Notes: generated from the sequence alone by a model not told the origin. A DNA stretch of 64,000 bases from Amycolatopsis solani (GCF_033441515.1 NZ_JAWQJT010000003.1:744001-808000); one strand, 5' to 3'. Positions 1-9,460 are shown, numbered from the stretch's first letter. Translations and numbers: made by a program.

Positions 1-160
1 GGGCCGCTTCGACGCCGCCGTGCTCGCGCACCATCCGCTCGAACTGGGCCGGCCGGTAGCCGTAATCCTTGGCCAGGACCCGGCAGCCGTCGAGCAGGTC
101 CTCGGTGAACCGCGCGGCGAGGCGGGGATCGGCCGGGACGGGAGTGGCGGGTTCGGGCAT
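1..160 (-). CDS. Partial uncharacterised protein (N-terminal 53 residues)
   Basis: An ATG at the right edge of this stretch opens a reading frame that runs off the left end of the window, so only the N-terminus is visible (MPEPATPVPADPRLAARFTE and onward, with GYRPAQFERMVREHGG further in). A gaGAGGTgc Shine-Dalgarno-like sequence lies just before the start. The fragment is charged and soluble-looking with no signal peptide. Its tail resembles the opening of small actinobacterial proteins of unknown function that carry a tyrosine, basic and GG pattern, but this is too little for a family assignment. It is transcribed divergently from the next gene. Confidence 0.5.
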   Translation of the reverse strand, partial: MPEPATPVPADPRLAARFTEDLLDGCRVLAKDYGYRPAQFERMVREHGGVEAA

Positions 161-299
161 CGGGCACCTCTCGTCGGGACGGCTTCCCTGATTAATCGCG
201 AACGGCACCCGTTTCGCTACGCCGTTCGGGAAGACAATCTGCGAACACCACTCTCCGTGCCGAAAAGAACGGACAAAAGAGGCAAACGGGGGATTGTCG

Positions 300-839
300 G
301 TGCGTCCTGTCATGCTGACCGGCATGCGAACCGTGGTCCACGGCGACGTCCATGTCCACTATGGACAGATCTACGTCCACAGCGCGGGCGGGGAGCCGTT
401 CGAAGGCGATCTTCACGCGTGCTTCGCCGGGCAGCGCAACGGGCTGTGCGGCGCCGCCGTGGCGGGCACGTTGTTCCTGCTCACCGGCCGGCACACCGGC
501 GAGGTCGAGTTCACCGCCGAGGTGCACGAGACCGCGCCGCCCGACGCCGGCGGGGAGGACGTCGTCGAGGCGTCGTTCCGCGCGGCGGGCCCGGCGAGGC
601 TCGTGACCTGGGCCGGCGAGGAGTGGTGGGACCTGGAGCTGCCGCCCGGCGACTACCGCGTCCGCTACAGCGCGACGGGCATGGACGACGGCGACGGCCC
701 CGAGAGCTCCCTGCTGCAGTTCTGGCCCGCGCCACCGGCTCCCGACGCGGTCGTCCGGCAAACCAGCGCGGCCGCCGCGTACTGGCACGGATTCGCGCGC
801 AAGCTGCCGGCCGTCACCAGCCGAACAAACCGCCCATGA
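300..839 (+). CDS. Conserved actinobacterial protein of unknown function
   Basis: A soluble protein of about 180 residues. I recognise the general pattern of an actinobacterial hypothetical family (GDVHVHYGQIYV near the N-terminus, GLCGA in the middle, a WAGEEWWDLELP segment, and QFWPAPPAPD near the C-terminus) but not a function. There is no signal peptide, membrane segment or catalytic signature; the alternating hydrophobic pattern suggests a mostly beta fold. The GTG at 300 has a purine-rich AACGGGGGA about 6 bases upstream. A TTG at 294 and ATGs at 312 and 324 are alternatives, and 324 begins the conserved part. The 3' end overlaps the convergent TetR gene by 26 bases. Confidence 0.6.
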   Translation: MRPVMLTGMRTVVHGDVHVHYGQIYVHSAGGEPFEGDLHACFAGQRNGLCGAAVAGTLFLLTGRHTGEVEFTAEVHETAPPDAGGEDVVEASFRAAGPARLVTWAGEEWWDLELPPGDYRVRYSATGMDDGDGPESSLLQFWPAPPAPDAVVRQTSAAAAYWHGFARKLPAVTSRTNRP

Positions 840-1422
840 TGCGGGCGCAGCGCACCGTCATCGCCGGTGCGTCCTCGTCCGGGCGGTCGATCCACCAGCT
901 GATCAGCGAGTCGACCACACCGGTCCAGACCTGCGCGATGGCTTCGATGTCGTCCGGGTCGACCAGGCCGCGCGAAGTCATCAGCTCCGTCGCGCCCAGC
1001 AGCGCGAAGGCGTCCAGGCGGCGCCGGTAGTCCGCGGCCGCGGCGGCGATGTCGCCGGTCGACGGCACCGTCGCGTCGCGCAGCAGGCGCCACGCGTACC
1101 GGTCGTGGTCGAACGTCGCGAAGATCGCGGACAGCACCTTCAGCGGCATCTTCTCGGGCTCGCCGCCGCCCGCCATGGTCGTCGCGACACCCTCGGTGAG
1201 CCGGTCGCCCGCGCGGTGCAGACAGGCCAGGTAGAGCCCGTCCTTCGAGCCGAAGTACTGGTACAGCAACGGCTTCGTGACCCCGACGCGGCGCGCGATC
1301 TCGACCATCGACGCGCCCGCGTACCCGGCCCGGCCGAACTCCTCGGTGCCGGCCACGACGAGCTGGGCCTCCCGCTCCTCGCGGGGCATCCCCTTGGTCC
1401 CGACCGCCCTTGACTCCGTCAC
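814..1422 (-). CDS. TetR/AcrR family transcriptional regulator
   Basis: DNA-binding repressor-type regulator of 202 residues, the usual TetR size. The N-terminal helix-turn-helix is clear at about residues 38-57 (MVEIARRVGVTKPLLYQYFG), followed by the conserved GSKDGLYLACL helix. The C-terminal two thirds are helical and would bind an unknown ligand. It is divergently transcribed from the fatty acid hydroxylase/sterol desaturase-like gene, with a perfect short palindrome in the 69-base gap, so local control of itself and that neighbour is the natural inference. The GTG at 1422 is used; an ATG at 1389 (MPREEREAQ) is an alternative start. Confidence 0.9.
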   Translation of the reverse strand: MTESRAVGTKGMPREEREAQLVVAGTEEFGRAGYAGASMVEIARRVGVTKPLLYQYFGSKDGLYLACLHRAGDRLTEGVATTMAGGGEPEKMPLKVLSAIFATFDHDRYAWRLLRDATVPSTGDIAAAAADYRRRLDAFALLGATELMTSRGLVDPDDIEAIAQVWTGVVDSLISWWIDRPDEDAPAMTVRCARIMGGLFGW

Positions 1423-1456
1423 GCGGGAGAGCCTACCGTGCGTAAAGTGACTCTTG

Positions 1457-1467
1457 GGTAAGTTACC
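1457..1467. promoter_or_regulatory. Candidate TetR operator in divergent promoter
   Basis: GGTAAGTTACC is a perfect 5+1+5 palindrome centred in the gap between the TetR gene and the divergent hydroxylase gene, 24 bases before the latter's start. The position suits repression of both promoters. No binding data exist; the assignment rests on symmetry and location only. Confidence 0.4.
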
Positions 1468-1491
1468 GTCAGGTCAGATAGAGGAGGCGAC

Positions 1492-2352
1492 GTGGCCGAG
1501 TTCCTGGCGCACCTGCGCGACCCCGTGCTGTTCGCGACCCCGGTGTTCCTGCTGTTCGTGGCGATCGAGGTCGTCGCGGTGCACGTGCTGGGCCACGACG
1601 ACAACGTCATCGGCTACAGCGCGGCCGACACCCGCACGAGCATGCTGATGGGCACCGTCGCGGTCGGGGTCAACGCGCTGTTCCGGCTGGTGATGCTCTT
1701 CGTCTTCGCCGCGCTGTTCGAGCTGGCGCCGGTCAAGCTCGACCCGCGCGACTGGTGGACGTGGGTGCTCATGCTGCTCGGCCAGGAACTGGTCTTCTAC
1801 GCCTACCACCGGGCCAGCCACCGCGTGCGGCTGCTGTGGGCCGGGCACCAGGTGCACCACTCCAGCGAGCACTACAACTTCTCGACCGCGCTGCGCCAGA
1901 AGTGGACCCCGTACTTCCAGCTGCCGTTCTGGTCGGTGCTGGCGCTGTGCGGGATCCCGCCGTGGATGATCCTGACCGGCCTGTCGATCGACCTCGTCTA
2001 CCAGTTCTTCGTGCACACGGAGAAGGTCGGCAAGCTGCCGCGCTGGTTCGAGTACGTCTTCAACACCCCGTCGCACCACCGCGTCCACCACGGCAGCGAC
2101 GCCGAGTACCTCGACGCCAACTACGGCGGCATCCTGATCATCTGGGACCGGCTGTTTTCGAGCTTCGTGCCCGAGGGCAAGCGGCCGACGTACGGGCTGA
2201 CGAAGAACATCGAGACGTACAACCTGATCAAGGTCGGCTTCCACGAGTACGGCTCGATCCTGCGCGACCTGCGCGGCGCGCGGACCTGGCGCGAGCGCGC
2301 GGGCTACGTGTTCGGGCCGCCCGGCTGGCAGCCCGAACACGCGCTCGTCTGA
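1492..2352 (+). CDS. Fatty acid hydroxylase / sterol desaturase family membrane protein
   Basis: Di-iron membrane oxygenase of 286 residues. The eight-histidine signature of the family is visible as HRASH (106-110), HQVHH (119-123) and HHRVHH (195-200). Several hydrophobic segments (about 12-33, 52-78, 88-103, 140-168) would place the active site at the cytoplasmic membrane face. The family hydroxylates or desaturates lipids (fatty acyl chains, sterols, carotenoids); the substrate here is unknown. GTG start with a strong GAGGAGG site 6 bases upstream. It is probably controlled by the divergent TetR regulator. It converges on gpgS with only 3 bases between the stops. Confidence 0.88.
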   Translation: MAEFLAHLRDPVLFATPVFLLFVAIEVVAVHVLGHDDNVIGYSAADTRTSMLMGTVAVGVNALFRLVMLFVFAALFELAPVKLDPRDWWTWVLMLLGQELVFYAYHRASHRVRLLWAGHQVHHSSEHYNFSTALRQKWTPYFQLPFWSVLALCGIPPWMILTGLSIDLVYQFFVHTEKVGKLPRWFEYVFNTPSHHRVHHGSDAEYLDANYGGILIIWDRLFSSFVPEGKRPTYGLTKNIETYNLIKVGFHEYGSILRDLRGARTWRERAGYVFGPPGWQPEHALV

Positions 2353-2355
2353 GGG

Positions 2356-3330
2356 CTACGCCGTGTGCCGCAGCGCCAGGCTGTTCAGCGGCGGGCGCTG
2401 CGGCGACGTCAGGTCGGTCAGCACCAGCTCACGCTCGACACCGCTGTCCGACGCGCCCCGCTGGAACTGGGCGAGCGTGGTCGCCGGCGGGACGGCCGTG
2501 ATGAGCCGGTCGTAGCGCTGCAGGCGGTCGAAGAGCGTCTGCATGATCTGCCCGGCCATCCGGCCCAGCGCCTGCGTGCTCTGGTGCCGGTGGACGCGGT
2601 GGCCGAGGTCGACCTGGGCGAGCGCGTCGAGGCCGCGCAGTTCCAGCAGGTCGATGAGGTGCCCGATCTCGACCCCGTAGTTGGCGACGAACGGGATGCT
2701 CTCCAGCACCTCGCGGCGGCCCGCGTACTCGCCGGCGAGGGGCTGGACGAAGCCGGACAGCTCCGGCCAGAACATGTTGAGCAGCGGCCGCGCGACGAGC
2801 TCGGTGACGCGGCCGCCGCCGTCGGCTTCGGCGCCGAGCGGGCGGTGGTAGAAGCCCTTGACGTAGGCCACGGACGGGTCGGTCAGCAGCGGGCCGAGCA
2901 GCCCGGTGACGTAGTCCGTGGTGAAGTCGTGGAGGTCGCCGTCGACGAAGACGACGAGGTCGCCGCTGGTCGCCGCGACCCCCTTCCACAGCGCCTCCCC
3001 CTTGCCGGCCAGCCCGTCGAGGCCGGGGAAGACGGCGTCCTGCGCGACGACGTCCGCCCCCGCGGCGGCGGCCACCTCGGCGGTGGCGTCGGTGGAGTGG
3101 CTGTCGACGACGAGGATCTCGTCGACGAGCAGGCCGTGCAGCTCCTCGCGGATGGCCCCGACGATCGCGCCGACGGTGGCTTCCTCGTTCCGCGCCGGGA
3201 TGACGACGGAGACGGTGGTGCCGCGCTTGGCCGCGACGAGGTCCTCGACGGTCCGGTCCTCGGCCTTGCTGCTGCGCCGGGCGAGCCAGGTACCGACCTC
3301 GGGCGACACCTGCAGGCGTGCGTTGCGCAT
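2356..3330 (-). CDS. gpgS: Glucosyl-3-phosphoglycerate synthase
   Basis: GT81-family glycosyltransferase of 324 residues. It transfers glucose from a nucleotide sugar to 3-phosphoglycerate, the first committed step to glucosylglycerate and, in mycobacteria and relatives, to methylglucose lipopolysaccharide. The GT-A nucleotide-binding fold opens with VSVVIPARNEE (about 40-50). It is followed by ILVVDSHSTDAT, then the metal-binding VDGDLHDF (about 130), then KGFYHRP and the acceptor-side region LNMFWPELSGFVQPLAGEYAGRR, all typical of GpgS. An ATG start with an aaggGGAAag site upstream. It stands alone, downstream of whiA but separated from it by a strong palindrome. Confidence 0.93.
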   Translation of the reverse strand: MRNARLQVSPEVGTWLARRSSKAEDRTVEDLVAAKRGTTVSVVIPARNEEATVGAIVGAIREELHGLLVDEILVVDSHSTDATAEVAAAAGADVVAQDAVFPGLDGLAGKGEALWKGVAATSGDLVVFVDGDLHDFTTDYVTGLLGPLLTDPSVAYVKGFYHRPLGAEADGGGRVTELVARPLLNMFWPELSGFVQPLAGEYAGRREVLESIPFVANYGVEIGHLIDLLELRGLDALAQVDLGHRVHRHQSTQALGRMAGQIMQTLFDRLQRYDRLITAVPPATTLAQFQRGASDSGVERELVLTDLTSPQRPPLNSLALRHTA

Positions 3331-3693
3331 GCTTTCCCCTTCCCTCGATCACTTCCGAGGTTCAAGGTGCCTCGTTTCGGGCACGCCTCCCCGGCGCTAC
3401 CGCGGTGTTACGAGATCGCGGTTCCCGTTAACGCGGACGATTCCGCCGCCGAGGGGTTTCTCATGACAGCCGCGCGCGGCGGCCGGGCTGCTGGTGGTCG
3501 CCGGCGAGCCACCGGTCGGCGTAGCCGGTGCGGCCGTGGGCGTCGACGTGGCGGACCTGCACGGCGCTCGGCGAGCTAAAAGCCGCGTACGCGCCCGGCG
3601 GGCTGCTCAGGACCCGCCGCCCCGAGCGCACCCAATGTGGCGTTCGGTGCGTCTGACGCACCGAACGCCACATTGGGGCGCTTGAAGCGGGGG
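3331..3693. other. 363-base intergenic stretch between whiA and gpgS
   Basis: I see no credible gene here. The part nearest gpgS should hold the gpgS promoter (minus strand); no clear -10/-35 pair stands out. The part nearest whiA contains the large palindrome listed separately. Confidence 0.5.
3631..3677. terminator. 47-base perfect palindrome, probable whiA terminator
   Basis: Two 22-base arms (3631-3652 and 3656-3677) are exact reverse complements around a 3-base CTG loop. The hairpin starts 17 bases past the whiA stop codon. It has no T-run, as is common for actinomycete terminators. Perfect conservation over 22 bp is more than a terminator needs, so it may also be a copy of a dispersed palindromic element. 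Confidence 0.7.
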
Positions 3694-4686
3694 TCAGGCG
3701 TCTTCTTCCTCCAGCATCTCCGGCGTCACCGCGGACTCGGTGTCCGGGATGCTCAGGTCCTTCGCCCGCTTGTCCGCCATCGCCAGCAGCCGGCGGATGC
3801 GGCCGGCGACCGCGTCCTTCGTCATCTGCGGGTCGGACAGCTGGCCGAGCTCCTCCAGCGACGCCTGCCGGTTCGACAGGCGCAGCTTGCCCGCCGCCAG
3901 GAGGTGGTCCGGGGCCGTTTCGCCGAGGATCTCCAGCGCGCGCTCCACCCTGGCCGCCGCCGCGACGGCCGCGCGGGCCGAGCGGCGGAGGTTCGCGTCG
4001 TCGAAGTTGGCCAGGCGGTTCGCCGTCGCGCGGACTTCGCGGCGCATCCGGCGCTCTTCCCACTGCAGGACGCTCGTGTGCGCGCCCAGGCGGGTCAGCA
4101 GCGCGCCGATCGCGTCGCCATCGCGGACCACCACCCGGTCCGCGCCGCGGACCTCGCGCGACTTCGCCTGGATGCCCATCCGGCGGGCCGCGCCGACCAG
4201 GGCCAGTGCCGCCTCCGGGCCCGGGCACGTGACCTCGAGCGACGACGAGCGGCCCGGTTCCGTCAGCGAACCGTGCGCGAGGAACGCGCCCCGCCACGCC
4301 GCTTCCGCGTCCGCCACGCCGCCGGACACCACGGCCGCGGGCAGCCCGCGCACCGGGCGGCCGCGCTGGTCGATCAGCCCGGTCTGGCGGGCCAGGCCTT
4401 CGCCGTCCTTCACCACGCGCACGACGTACCGGGTGCCCTTGCGCAGCCCGCCGCTGGCGGTGATGACGTGGACGTCCGAATGGTGCCCGTACAGCTCGTG
4501 GATCTCCTTGCGCAGCCGTCGCGCGACCGAACCCGTGTCCAGCTCCGCTTCGACGACCACCCGGCCGGCCACGATGTGCAGCCCGCCGGCGAAGCGAAGC
4601 AGCGACGCGACCTCCGCCCGGCGCGGCCCGATCTTCGTGATCTCCAGCCGGCTCAGTTCGTCCTTGACCGCGGCGGTCATCGCCAT
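3694..4686 (-). CDS. whiA: DNA-binding sporulation/cell division regulator WhiA
   Basis: WhiA combines an N-terminal LAGLIDADG-like fold with a C-terminal helix-turn-helix. In Streptomyces it acts with WhiB to switch on sporulation septation genes; in other Gram-positives it affects division and chromosome segregation. Diagnostic stretches are the N-terminal [10 protein letters not shown], the [16 protein letters not shown] segment, and the C-terminal [17 protein letters not shown] followed by [13 protein letters not shown]. About 330 residues, the normal length. The ATG at 4686 sits 5 bases after GGAGGGG; a second in-frame ATG at 4680 forms an ATGA with the yvcK stop. It is the last gene of the uvrC-rapZ-yvcK-whiA operon, an arrangement conserved across Actinobacteria and Firmicutes. 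Confidence 0.95.
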   Translation of the reverse strand: MAMTAAVKDELSRLEITKIGPRRAEVASLLRFAGGLHIVAGRVVVEAELDTGSVARRLRKEIHELYGHHSDVHVITASGGLRKGTRYVVRVVKDGEGLARQTGLIDQRGRPVRGLPAAVVSGGVADAEAAWRGAFLAHGSLTEPGRSSSLEVTCPGPEAALALVGAARRMGIQAKSREVRGADRVVVRDGDAIGALLTRLGAHTSVLQWEERRMRREVRATANRLANFDDANLRRSARAAVAAAARVERALEILGETAPDHLLAAGKLRLSNRQASLEELGQLSDPQMTKDAVAGRIRRLLAMADKRAKDLSIPDTESAVTPEMLEEEDA

Positions 4687-5693
4687 TGCTGCCCCTCCCT
4701 GCCTTTCGCTCCTCCCCCGTGCTCCCCGTCCCTGCCGAGACCGAGAGCCTCCCGCATGCACCGCGCGAGCGCATCAGGATCATGCCGTCCCGCCACTTCC
4801 GGGTCGCCCACCGCCCCCAGGTGGGCCCGCGCGCCCAGCCGGGCGGCGGCGCGCCGGAGATTCGCCGGGTCGGGCACGGAATCGCGGTCCGCGATCACCG
4901 CGTCGACCCGCAGCAGGGGCGCGTGCTCGGACAGGACGTCCAGGTGCCGCTCGGGAGAGAATCCCGCGGTTTCCCCCGGCTGGGGGACAAGGTTGAGGAC
5001 GATCGCCTTCGTGGCGGTCGTGCGCACCAGCGCGTCGTGCAGCCCCGGCACGAGCAGGTGCGGTAAAACGCTCGTGAACCACGAGCCGGGTCCGAGGAAC
5101 ACGACGTCGGCGGCCAGCACCGCCTCGACCGCTTCCTCGCAAGCCACCGGCGGCCGCGCGGAGGCGCCCGGGGAGCGCAGGCTGACCCGCCGCACCTGCC
5201 CCGGGGTCGAGGCCACCGCGACCTGGCCGCGGATCCGGCGCAGCGCCGACGGGTCCTCGCTGTCGAGGCCACTGACCTCGCCCTCGATCTCCAGCGGCTC
5301 GGGCGACATCGGCAGCACCCGGCCCGAGACGCCCATCAGGCGGCAGGCTTCGTCGAGCGCCGCGACCGGGTCGCCGAGCACCTCGAACAGCCCGGCGAGC
5401 AGCAGGTTCCCCACCGCGTGCCCGGCCAGTGCGCCGTCGCCGCCGAAGCGGTGCTGGAAGACTTCGGCCCACAGCGTGCCCCCGTCCTCCGCGGCGAAGG
5501 CCGCGAAGGCCTGCCGGAGGTCGCCCGGGGGCAGCAGCCCGAGTTCGCGCCGCAGCCGGCCGGACGATCCGCCGTCGTCGGCCACGGTCACGATCGCGGT
5601 GACGTCGGGGGTCACCCGCCGCACCGCGGACAACGTGGCGTGCAGCCCGTGGCCGCCCCCGAGGGCGACCGCGCGCACGTTATTCACGACCAA
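4677..5693 (-). CDS. yvcK: UDP-GlcNAc-binding protein YvcK (CofD-like, gluconeogenesis factor)
   Basis: Member of the YvcK/CuvA branch of the CofD-like family, 338 residues. The nucleotide-binding N-terminus is textbook: [14 protein letters not shown] (8-21), then [21 protein letters not shown] and the [13 protein letters not shown] segment. Later come [18 protein letters not shown] and [11 protein letters not shown]. In other bacteria the protein binds UDP-GlcNAc and adjusts carbon flow to peptidoglycan precursors and cell shape. It overlaps the rapZ end by 14 bases and whiA by up to 10, implying one transcript with coupled translation. Homologous to Rv1422. Confidence 0.93.
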   Translation of the reverse strand: MVVNNVRAVALGGGHGLHATLSAVRRVTPDVTAIVTVADDGGSSGRLRRELGLLPPGDLRQAFAAFAAEDGGTLWAEVFQHRFGGDGALAGHAVGNLLLAGLFEVLGDPVAALDEACRLMGVSGRVLPMSPEPLEIEGEVSGLDSEDPSALRRIRGQVAVASTPGQVRRVSLRSPGASARPPVACEEAVEAVLAADVVFLGPGSWFTSVLPHLLVPGLHDALVRTTATKAIVLNLVPQPGETAGFSPERHLDVLSEHAPLLRVDAVIADRDSVPDPANLRRAAARLGARAHLGAVGDPEVAGRHDPDALARCMREALGLGRDGEHGGGAKGREGQQWR

Positions 5694-6570
5694 GGTCGCG
5701 GTGCACCACCTTCACGGCCATTCCGTCCTCTTTGGACAGACGCTGGGCGAGCTCGACGGACAGCGCCACGCTGCGGTGCTTGCCGCCGGTGCAGCCGACG
5801 GCCAGCGTCAGGTACCGCTTGCCCTCGCGCTTGTAGCCGGCGCCGATCAGCCGCAGCAGCTGGTGGTAGCGGTCGAGGAACTCCTCGGCGCCCTCCTGCG
5901 AGAGGACGTAGTTGCGGACCTCGCCGTCGAGGCCCGTGTGTTCGCGCAGCTCCGGGATCCAGAACGGGTTCGGCAGGAACCGGACGTCCATCACCAGGTC
6001 GGCGTCCATCGGCAGGCCGTACTTGTAGCCGAAGGACAGCACGGTGACCCGGGTCTGGGTGCTCGCCTCGGAGCCGAACGCGTCTTCGATCTTGGCGCGC
6101 AGGTCGTGCACCGACAGCGACGACGTGTCGAGCACCAGGTCGGCCTCTTCGCGCAGCGGCTCCAGCAGCGTCCGCTCCGCCGTGATGCCGTCGGCGAGCC
6201 GGCCGTCACCCTGCATCGGGTGGCCGCGGCGGACGGCCTCGAAGCGCCGGACCAGCACCGCGTCGGTCGCCTCCAGGAACAGCACGCGCGGCTTGTAGCC
6301 CCGGGCGTCCAGGTCCTTGATGACCGAGGCGAGGTCGTCGGTGAACGCGCGCGAGCGCACGTCCATCACGACGGCCACCTTCGTGATCGCGCCGCGCGCC
6401 TGCGCGCCCAGCTCGACCATGGTCGCGATCAGCTCCGGGGGCAGGTTGTCGACGACGAACCAGCCCAGGTCCTCCAGGCACTTGGCCGCCGTGCTGCGGC
6501 CCGCCCCGGACAGCCCGGACACGACCGCGACCTCCATGCCGGACCCGCGGATTTCTTCTTGCGCACTCAC
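5680..6570 (-). CDS. rapZ: RNase adapter / nucleotide-binding protein RapZ
   Basis: P-loop protein of 296 residues. Walker A is GLSGAGRS at residues 19-26 (an Arg where many ATPases have Lys, normal for this family). The C-terminal domain carries GCTGGKHRSV, the conserved signature. In enterobacteria RapZ delivers the small RNA GlmZ to RNase E and senses glucosamine-6-phosphate; in actinobacteria the role is less clear, but the coupling to yvcK fits cell-wall precursor control. Start chosen at the GTG in the codon run GTG AGT GCG, 8 bases after the uvrC stop; the in-frame extension upstream lies inside uvrC and is not coding. Confidence 0.93.
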   Translation of the reverse strand: MSAQEEIRGSGMEVAVVSGLSGAGRSTAAKCLEDLGWFVVDNLPPELIATMVELGAQARGAITKVAVVMDVRSRAFTDDLASVIKDLDARGYKPRVLFLEATDAVLVRRFEAVRRGHPMQGDGRLADGITAERTLLEPLREEADLVLDTSSLSVHDLRAKIEDAFGSEASTQTRVTVLSFGYKYGLPMDADLVMDVRFLPNPFWIPELREHTGLDGEVRNYVLSQEGAEEFLDRYHQLLRLIGAGYKREGKRYLTLAVGCTGGKHRSVALSVELAQRLSKEDGMAVKVVHRDLGRE

Positions 6571-6578
6571 TGTGTTCC

Positions 6579-8534
6579 CTACTCCCCTGCTTGTGTGCCG
6601 TTGCTCGCGCCGGACTCCCCGGCCAGCGCGGCGACCACGGCCTCCGCGGTGCGCCTGCCGAAGCCGGGCACCGCCTCGATCTCTTCGATCCGGGCCTGCT
6701 TGAGCTTCTTCACCGAGCCGAAGTGCTTGATCAGGGCGGTGCGCCGAGCCTGCCCCAGCCCGGGCACACTGTCCAATTCGGACGTCTGCAGCCGCTTGGA
6801 GCGCTTCTCGCGGTGGTAGGCGATGGCGAACCGGTGGGCCTCGTCGCGCAGCCGCTGGAGCAGGTACAGCCCTTCCGACGTCCGCGGCAGGATCACCGGG
6901 TCGGGGTCCGCCGGCAGCCACACCTCTTCGAGCCGCTTCGCCAGCCCCACCACGGCGATGTCGGTGATGCCCAGCTCGGCCAGCACGTCCGCGGCCGCGG
7001 TGGCCTGCGGGCCCGCGCCGTCGACGACCAGCAGGTTCGGCGGGTAGGCGAACTTCTTGGGCCGCCCGGTCTCCGGGTCGAGGCCCGGCGTGCTCGACTC
7101 CTCCGCGGTTTCCTTCAGGTAGCGGTGGAAGCGCCTTCGCACGACTTCGGCGATCGACGCGACATCGCCCTCTTCGGCCGCCTCGCGCAGCGCGAAGCGC
7201 CGGTACTCGGACTTGCGCGCGAGCCCGTCCTCGAACACGACGAGCGAGGCCACGACGTCGCTGCCCTGGATGTGGCTGATGTCGATGCACTCGATGCGCA
7301 GCGGCGCGGTGTCGAGGGCCAGGAACTCCTGCAGCTCGGTGAGCGCCGCCGAGCGCGCCGTGAGGTCTCCGGCGCGACGCAGCTTGTGCTGGGTGAACGC
7401 CTCCCCCGCGTTGCGCTGCACCGTCTCGGCCAGCGCCTTCTTGTCGCCGCGCTGGGGCACCCGCAGCTGCACCCGCGAGCCGCGCAGGCCGCTCAGCCAC
7501 TCCGCGACCGCGTCGGCGTCCGCGGGCAGCTCCGGGACCAGCACCTCGCGTGGGACGACCGGGCCCGCGTCGACGTCGTCGCGGGCGTCCAGGTCGGCCT
7601 GGTCGCCGTAGAACTGGGTGAGGAAGTGGTCGACCAGCGCCGGGACGTCCATCTCCTCAGCCTTGTCGATCACCCAGCCGCGCTGGCCGCGGACCCGGCC
7701 ACCGCGCACGTGGAAGACCTGGACCGCGGCTTCGAGGTCGTCGTGCGCGAACGCCACGACGTCGGCGTCCGTGCCGTCGCCGAGCACGACGGCCTGCTTC
7801 TCCATGGCGCGGCGCAGCGCGCCCAGGTCGTCGCGCAGGCGGGCGGCACGCTCGAACTCGAGCTCCTCGGAGGCCTTGGCCATCTCGGTTTCGAGCCGCT
7901 TGATCATGACGTCGGTCTTGCCCGCGAGGAAGTCGCAGAAGTCCTCGACGATGTCGCGGTGTTCTTCGGCCGAGACGCGCCCGACGCACGGCGCCGAGCA
8001 CTTGTCGATGTAGCCGAGCAGGCAGGGACGGCCGATCTGGCCGTGCCGCCGGAACACCCCGGCCGAGCAGGTGCGCGCCGGGAACACGCGCAGCAGCAGG
8101 TCGAGCGTCTCGCGGATGGCCCACGCGTGCGCGTACGGCCCGAAGTACCGGACGCCCTTCTTGCGGGCGCCGCGGTAGACGTGCAGGCGGGGGAACTCCT
8201 CGTTCAGCGTCACCGCGAGCATCGGGTAGCTCTTGTCGTCGCGGTAGCGGACGTTGAACCGGGGGTCGAACTCCTTGATCCAGTTGTACTCGAGCTGGAG
8301 CGCCTCGACCTCGGTGGTGACCACGGTCCACTCGACGCTCGCGGCCGTGGTGACCATCTGGCGCGTGCGCGGGTGCAGGCCGGCGAGGTCGGCGAAGTAG
8401 GAGTTCAGCCTGCTGCGGAGGCTTTTCGCCTTGCCGACGTAGATGACCCGCTTGGTCGCGTCGCGGAACTTGTACACGCCAGGGGCATCCGGGATGCTCC
8501 CCGGCGAGGGACGGTAGGTGGTCGGGTCAGCCAC
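6579..8534 (-). CDS. uvrC: Excinuclease ABC subunit C
   Basis: Nucleotide excision repair endonuclease, about 651 residues, that makes both incisions around a UvrB-bound lesion. It contains an N-terminal GIY-YIG nuclease domain (PGVYKFRD through [14 protein letters not shown]). A Cys cluster follows in the [30 protein letters not shown] region. Next come the UVR motif ([14 protein letters not shown]), the RNase H-like C-terminal nuclease core ([22 protein letters not shown]) and tandem helix-hairpin-helix motifs ([19 protein letters not shown]). The GTG at 8534 (VADPTTYRP) is preferred over an earlier in-frame codon because homologues begin there. First gene of the operon leading to whiA. Confidence 0.95.
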   Translation of the reverse strand: MADPTTYRPSPGSIPDAPGVYKFRDATKRVIYVGKAKSLRSRLNSYFADLAGLHPRTRQMVTTAASVEWTVVTTEVEALQLEYNWIKEFDPRFNVRYRDDKSYPMLAVTLNEEFPRLHVYRGARKKGVRYFGPYAHAWAIRETLDLLLRVFPARTCSAGVFRRHGQIGRPCLLGYIDKCSAPCVGRVSAEEHRDIVEDFCDFLAGKTDVMIKRLETEMAKASEELEFERAARLRDDLGALRRAMEKQAVVLGDGTDADVVAFAHDDLEAAVQVFHVRGGRVRGQRGWVIDKAEEMDVPALVDHFLTQFYGDQADLDARDDVDAGPVVPREVLVPELPADADAVAEWLSGLRGSRVQLRVPQRGDKKALAETVQRNAGEAFTQHKLRRAGDLTARSAALTELQEFLALDTAPLRIECIDISHIQGSDVVASLVVFEDGLARKSEYRRFALREAAEEGDVASIAEVVRRRFHRYLKETAEESSTPGLDPETGRPKKFAYPPNLLVVDGAGPQATAAADVLAELGITDIAVVGLAKRLEEVWLPADPDPVILPRTSEGLYLLQRLRDEAHRFAIAYHREKRSKRLQTSELDSVPGLGQARRTALIKHFGSVKKLKQARIEEIEAVPGFGRRTAEAVVAALAGESGASNGTQAGE

Positions 8535-8699
8535 GACGTCAAGAGTATGGGTCGGCACCGACAGTTTTCGCACGCCCCCGAGCGCCCCGCCGGAAGTAGG
8601 GTGTTAGTCCGCTTCCGACTTCAGTAGGTGTCCCCCTGGGTGACGCGGTGGTTACTTTCCGACCGGCCGATCCGGCCCCCGTCCGAAAGGATCCCCACC

Positions 8700-9422
8700 G
8701 TGAGCTCTCTCCGTGTTTTGGGCGCCGCCGCCGCGGCCGCCGTCGCGCTGACCCTCGCGGGTGGCGCCGTGGCTTCCGCCGGCGTCCAGCCGAACATCGT
8801 CGGCGGCACGACCGCCCCCACCGTGTCGTGGGGCGCGCAGGTGTACGTCAACACCCCCGGCCGCGACTTCCAGGGCTTCAACTGCTCCGGCACGGTCATC
8901 GCCGCGCGCTGGGTCATGACGGCGGTGCACTGCCTCGACCAGGACGGCTCGGGCATGCACGTCAAGGTCGGCAGCAACACGCTGTTCTCGGGCACGCAGA
9001 TCGCGGTCGACGGCAAGTACGAGTCCCCGAACGGCGACATCGCCCTGCTGCACCTCGCCTCGGCGACGAGCGCGGCGCCGATCCCGCTGGGCAGCGCGGA
9101 CCCGTCGACGGGCAGCACCAACCAGCTCTACGGCTGGGGCCGCACCACCCCGACCGGCCCGCCGGCGTCCGCGCTGAAGACGGCGAACGTCCAGGTGACC
9201 GGCCGCTCGTCGGACGCCTACGGCGGCCGCGCGATCCAGAGCGTCGGCATCAACGGCTCGGCCTGGAAGGGCGACTCGGGCGGACCCCAGGTGTCCGGTG
9301 GCGTGCAGGTCGGCGTCGCGTCGACGGTCCAGAACCAGAGCGGGAGCAACACCCGCGGCACCAACAACTACGCGAGCGTGGCCTCGAGCCGGTCCTGGAT
9401 CCGGACGACCGCGGGCGTGTGA
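8700..9422 (+). CDS. Secreted trypsin-like serine protease (S1 family)
   Basis: 240-residue exported protease. A Sec signal peptide (about 1-26, an alanine-rich core) is followed almost directly by IVGG at 33-36, the classical mature chymotrypsin-fold N-terminus. The catalytic triad can be placed at His77 (TAVHC), Asp113 (GDIALLHL) and Ser193 (GDSGGP). Three Cys are recognisable, two of them near the active site. The fold resembles Streptomyces secreted trypsins that digest environmental protein. Start at the GTG preceded by a GAAAGGA site; further in-frame codons upstream have none. An excellent intrinsic terminator follows. Confidence 0.93.
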   Translation: MSSLRVLGAAAAAAVALTLAGGAVASAGVQPNIVGGTTAPTVSWGAQVYVNTPGRDFQGFNCSGTVIAARWVMTAVHCLDQDGSGMHVKVGSNTLFSGTQIAVDGKYESPNGDIALLHLASATSAAPIPLGSADPSTGSTNQLYGWGRTTPTGPPASALKTANVQVTGRSSDAYGGRAIQSVGINGSAWKGDSGGPQVSGGVQVGVASTVQNQSGSNTRGTNNYASVASSRSWIRTTAGV

Positions 9423-9426
9423 GTCC

Positions 9427-9460
9427 CCGGGGCGGCGCGTTCTCGCGCCGCCCCGGTTTT
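9427..9460 (+). terminator. Rho-independent terminator after the serine protease gene
   Basis: A 13-bp GC stem (CCGGGGCGGCGCG, 9427-9439, pairing with 9444-9456), a TTCT loop and a TTTT tail at 9457-9460 begin 4 bases after the stop codon. This is a classical intrinsic terminator, rare in such GC-rich genomes. Confidence 0.9.

Noticed and set aside
3637..6819. A 1060-codon plus-strand open frame and other very long frames antisense to whiA, yvcK, rapZ, uvrC and carB
   Set aside because: They are complementary to strongly recognisable genes, lack ribosome sites and have Arg/Pro/Ala-heavy composition typical of shadow frames in high-GC DNA.
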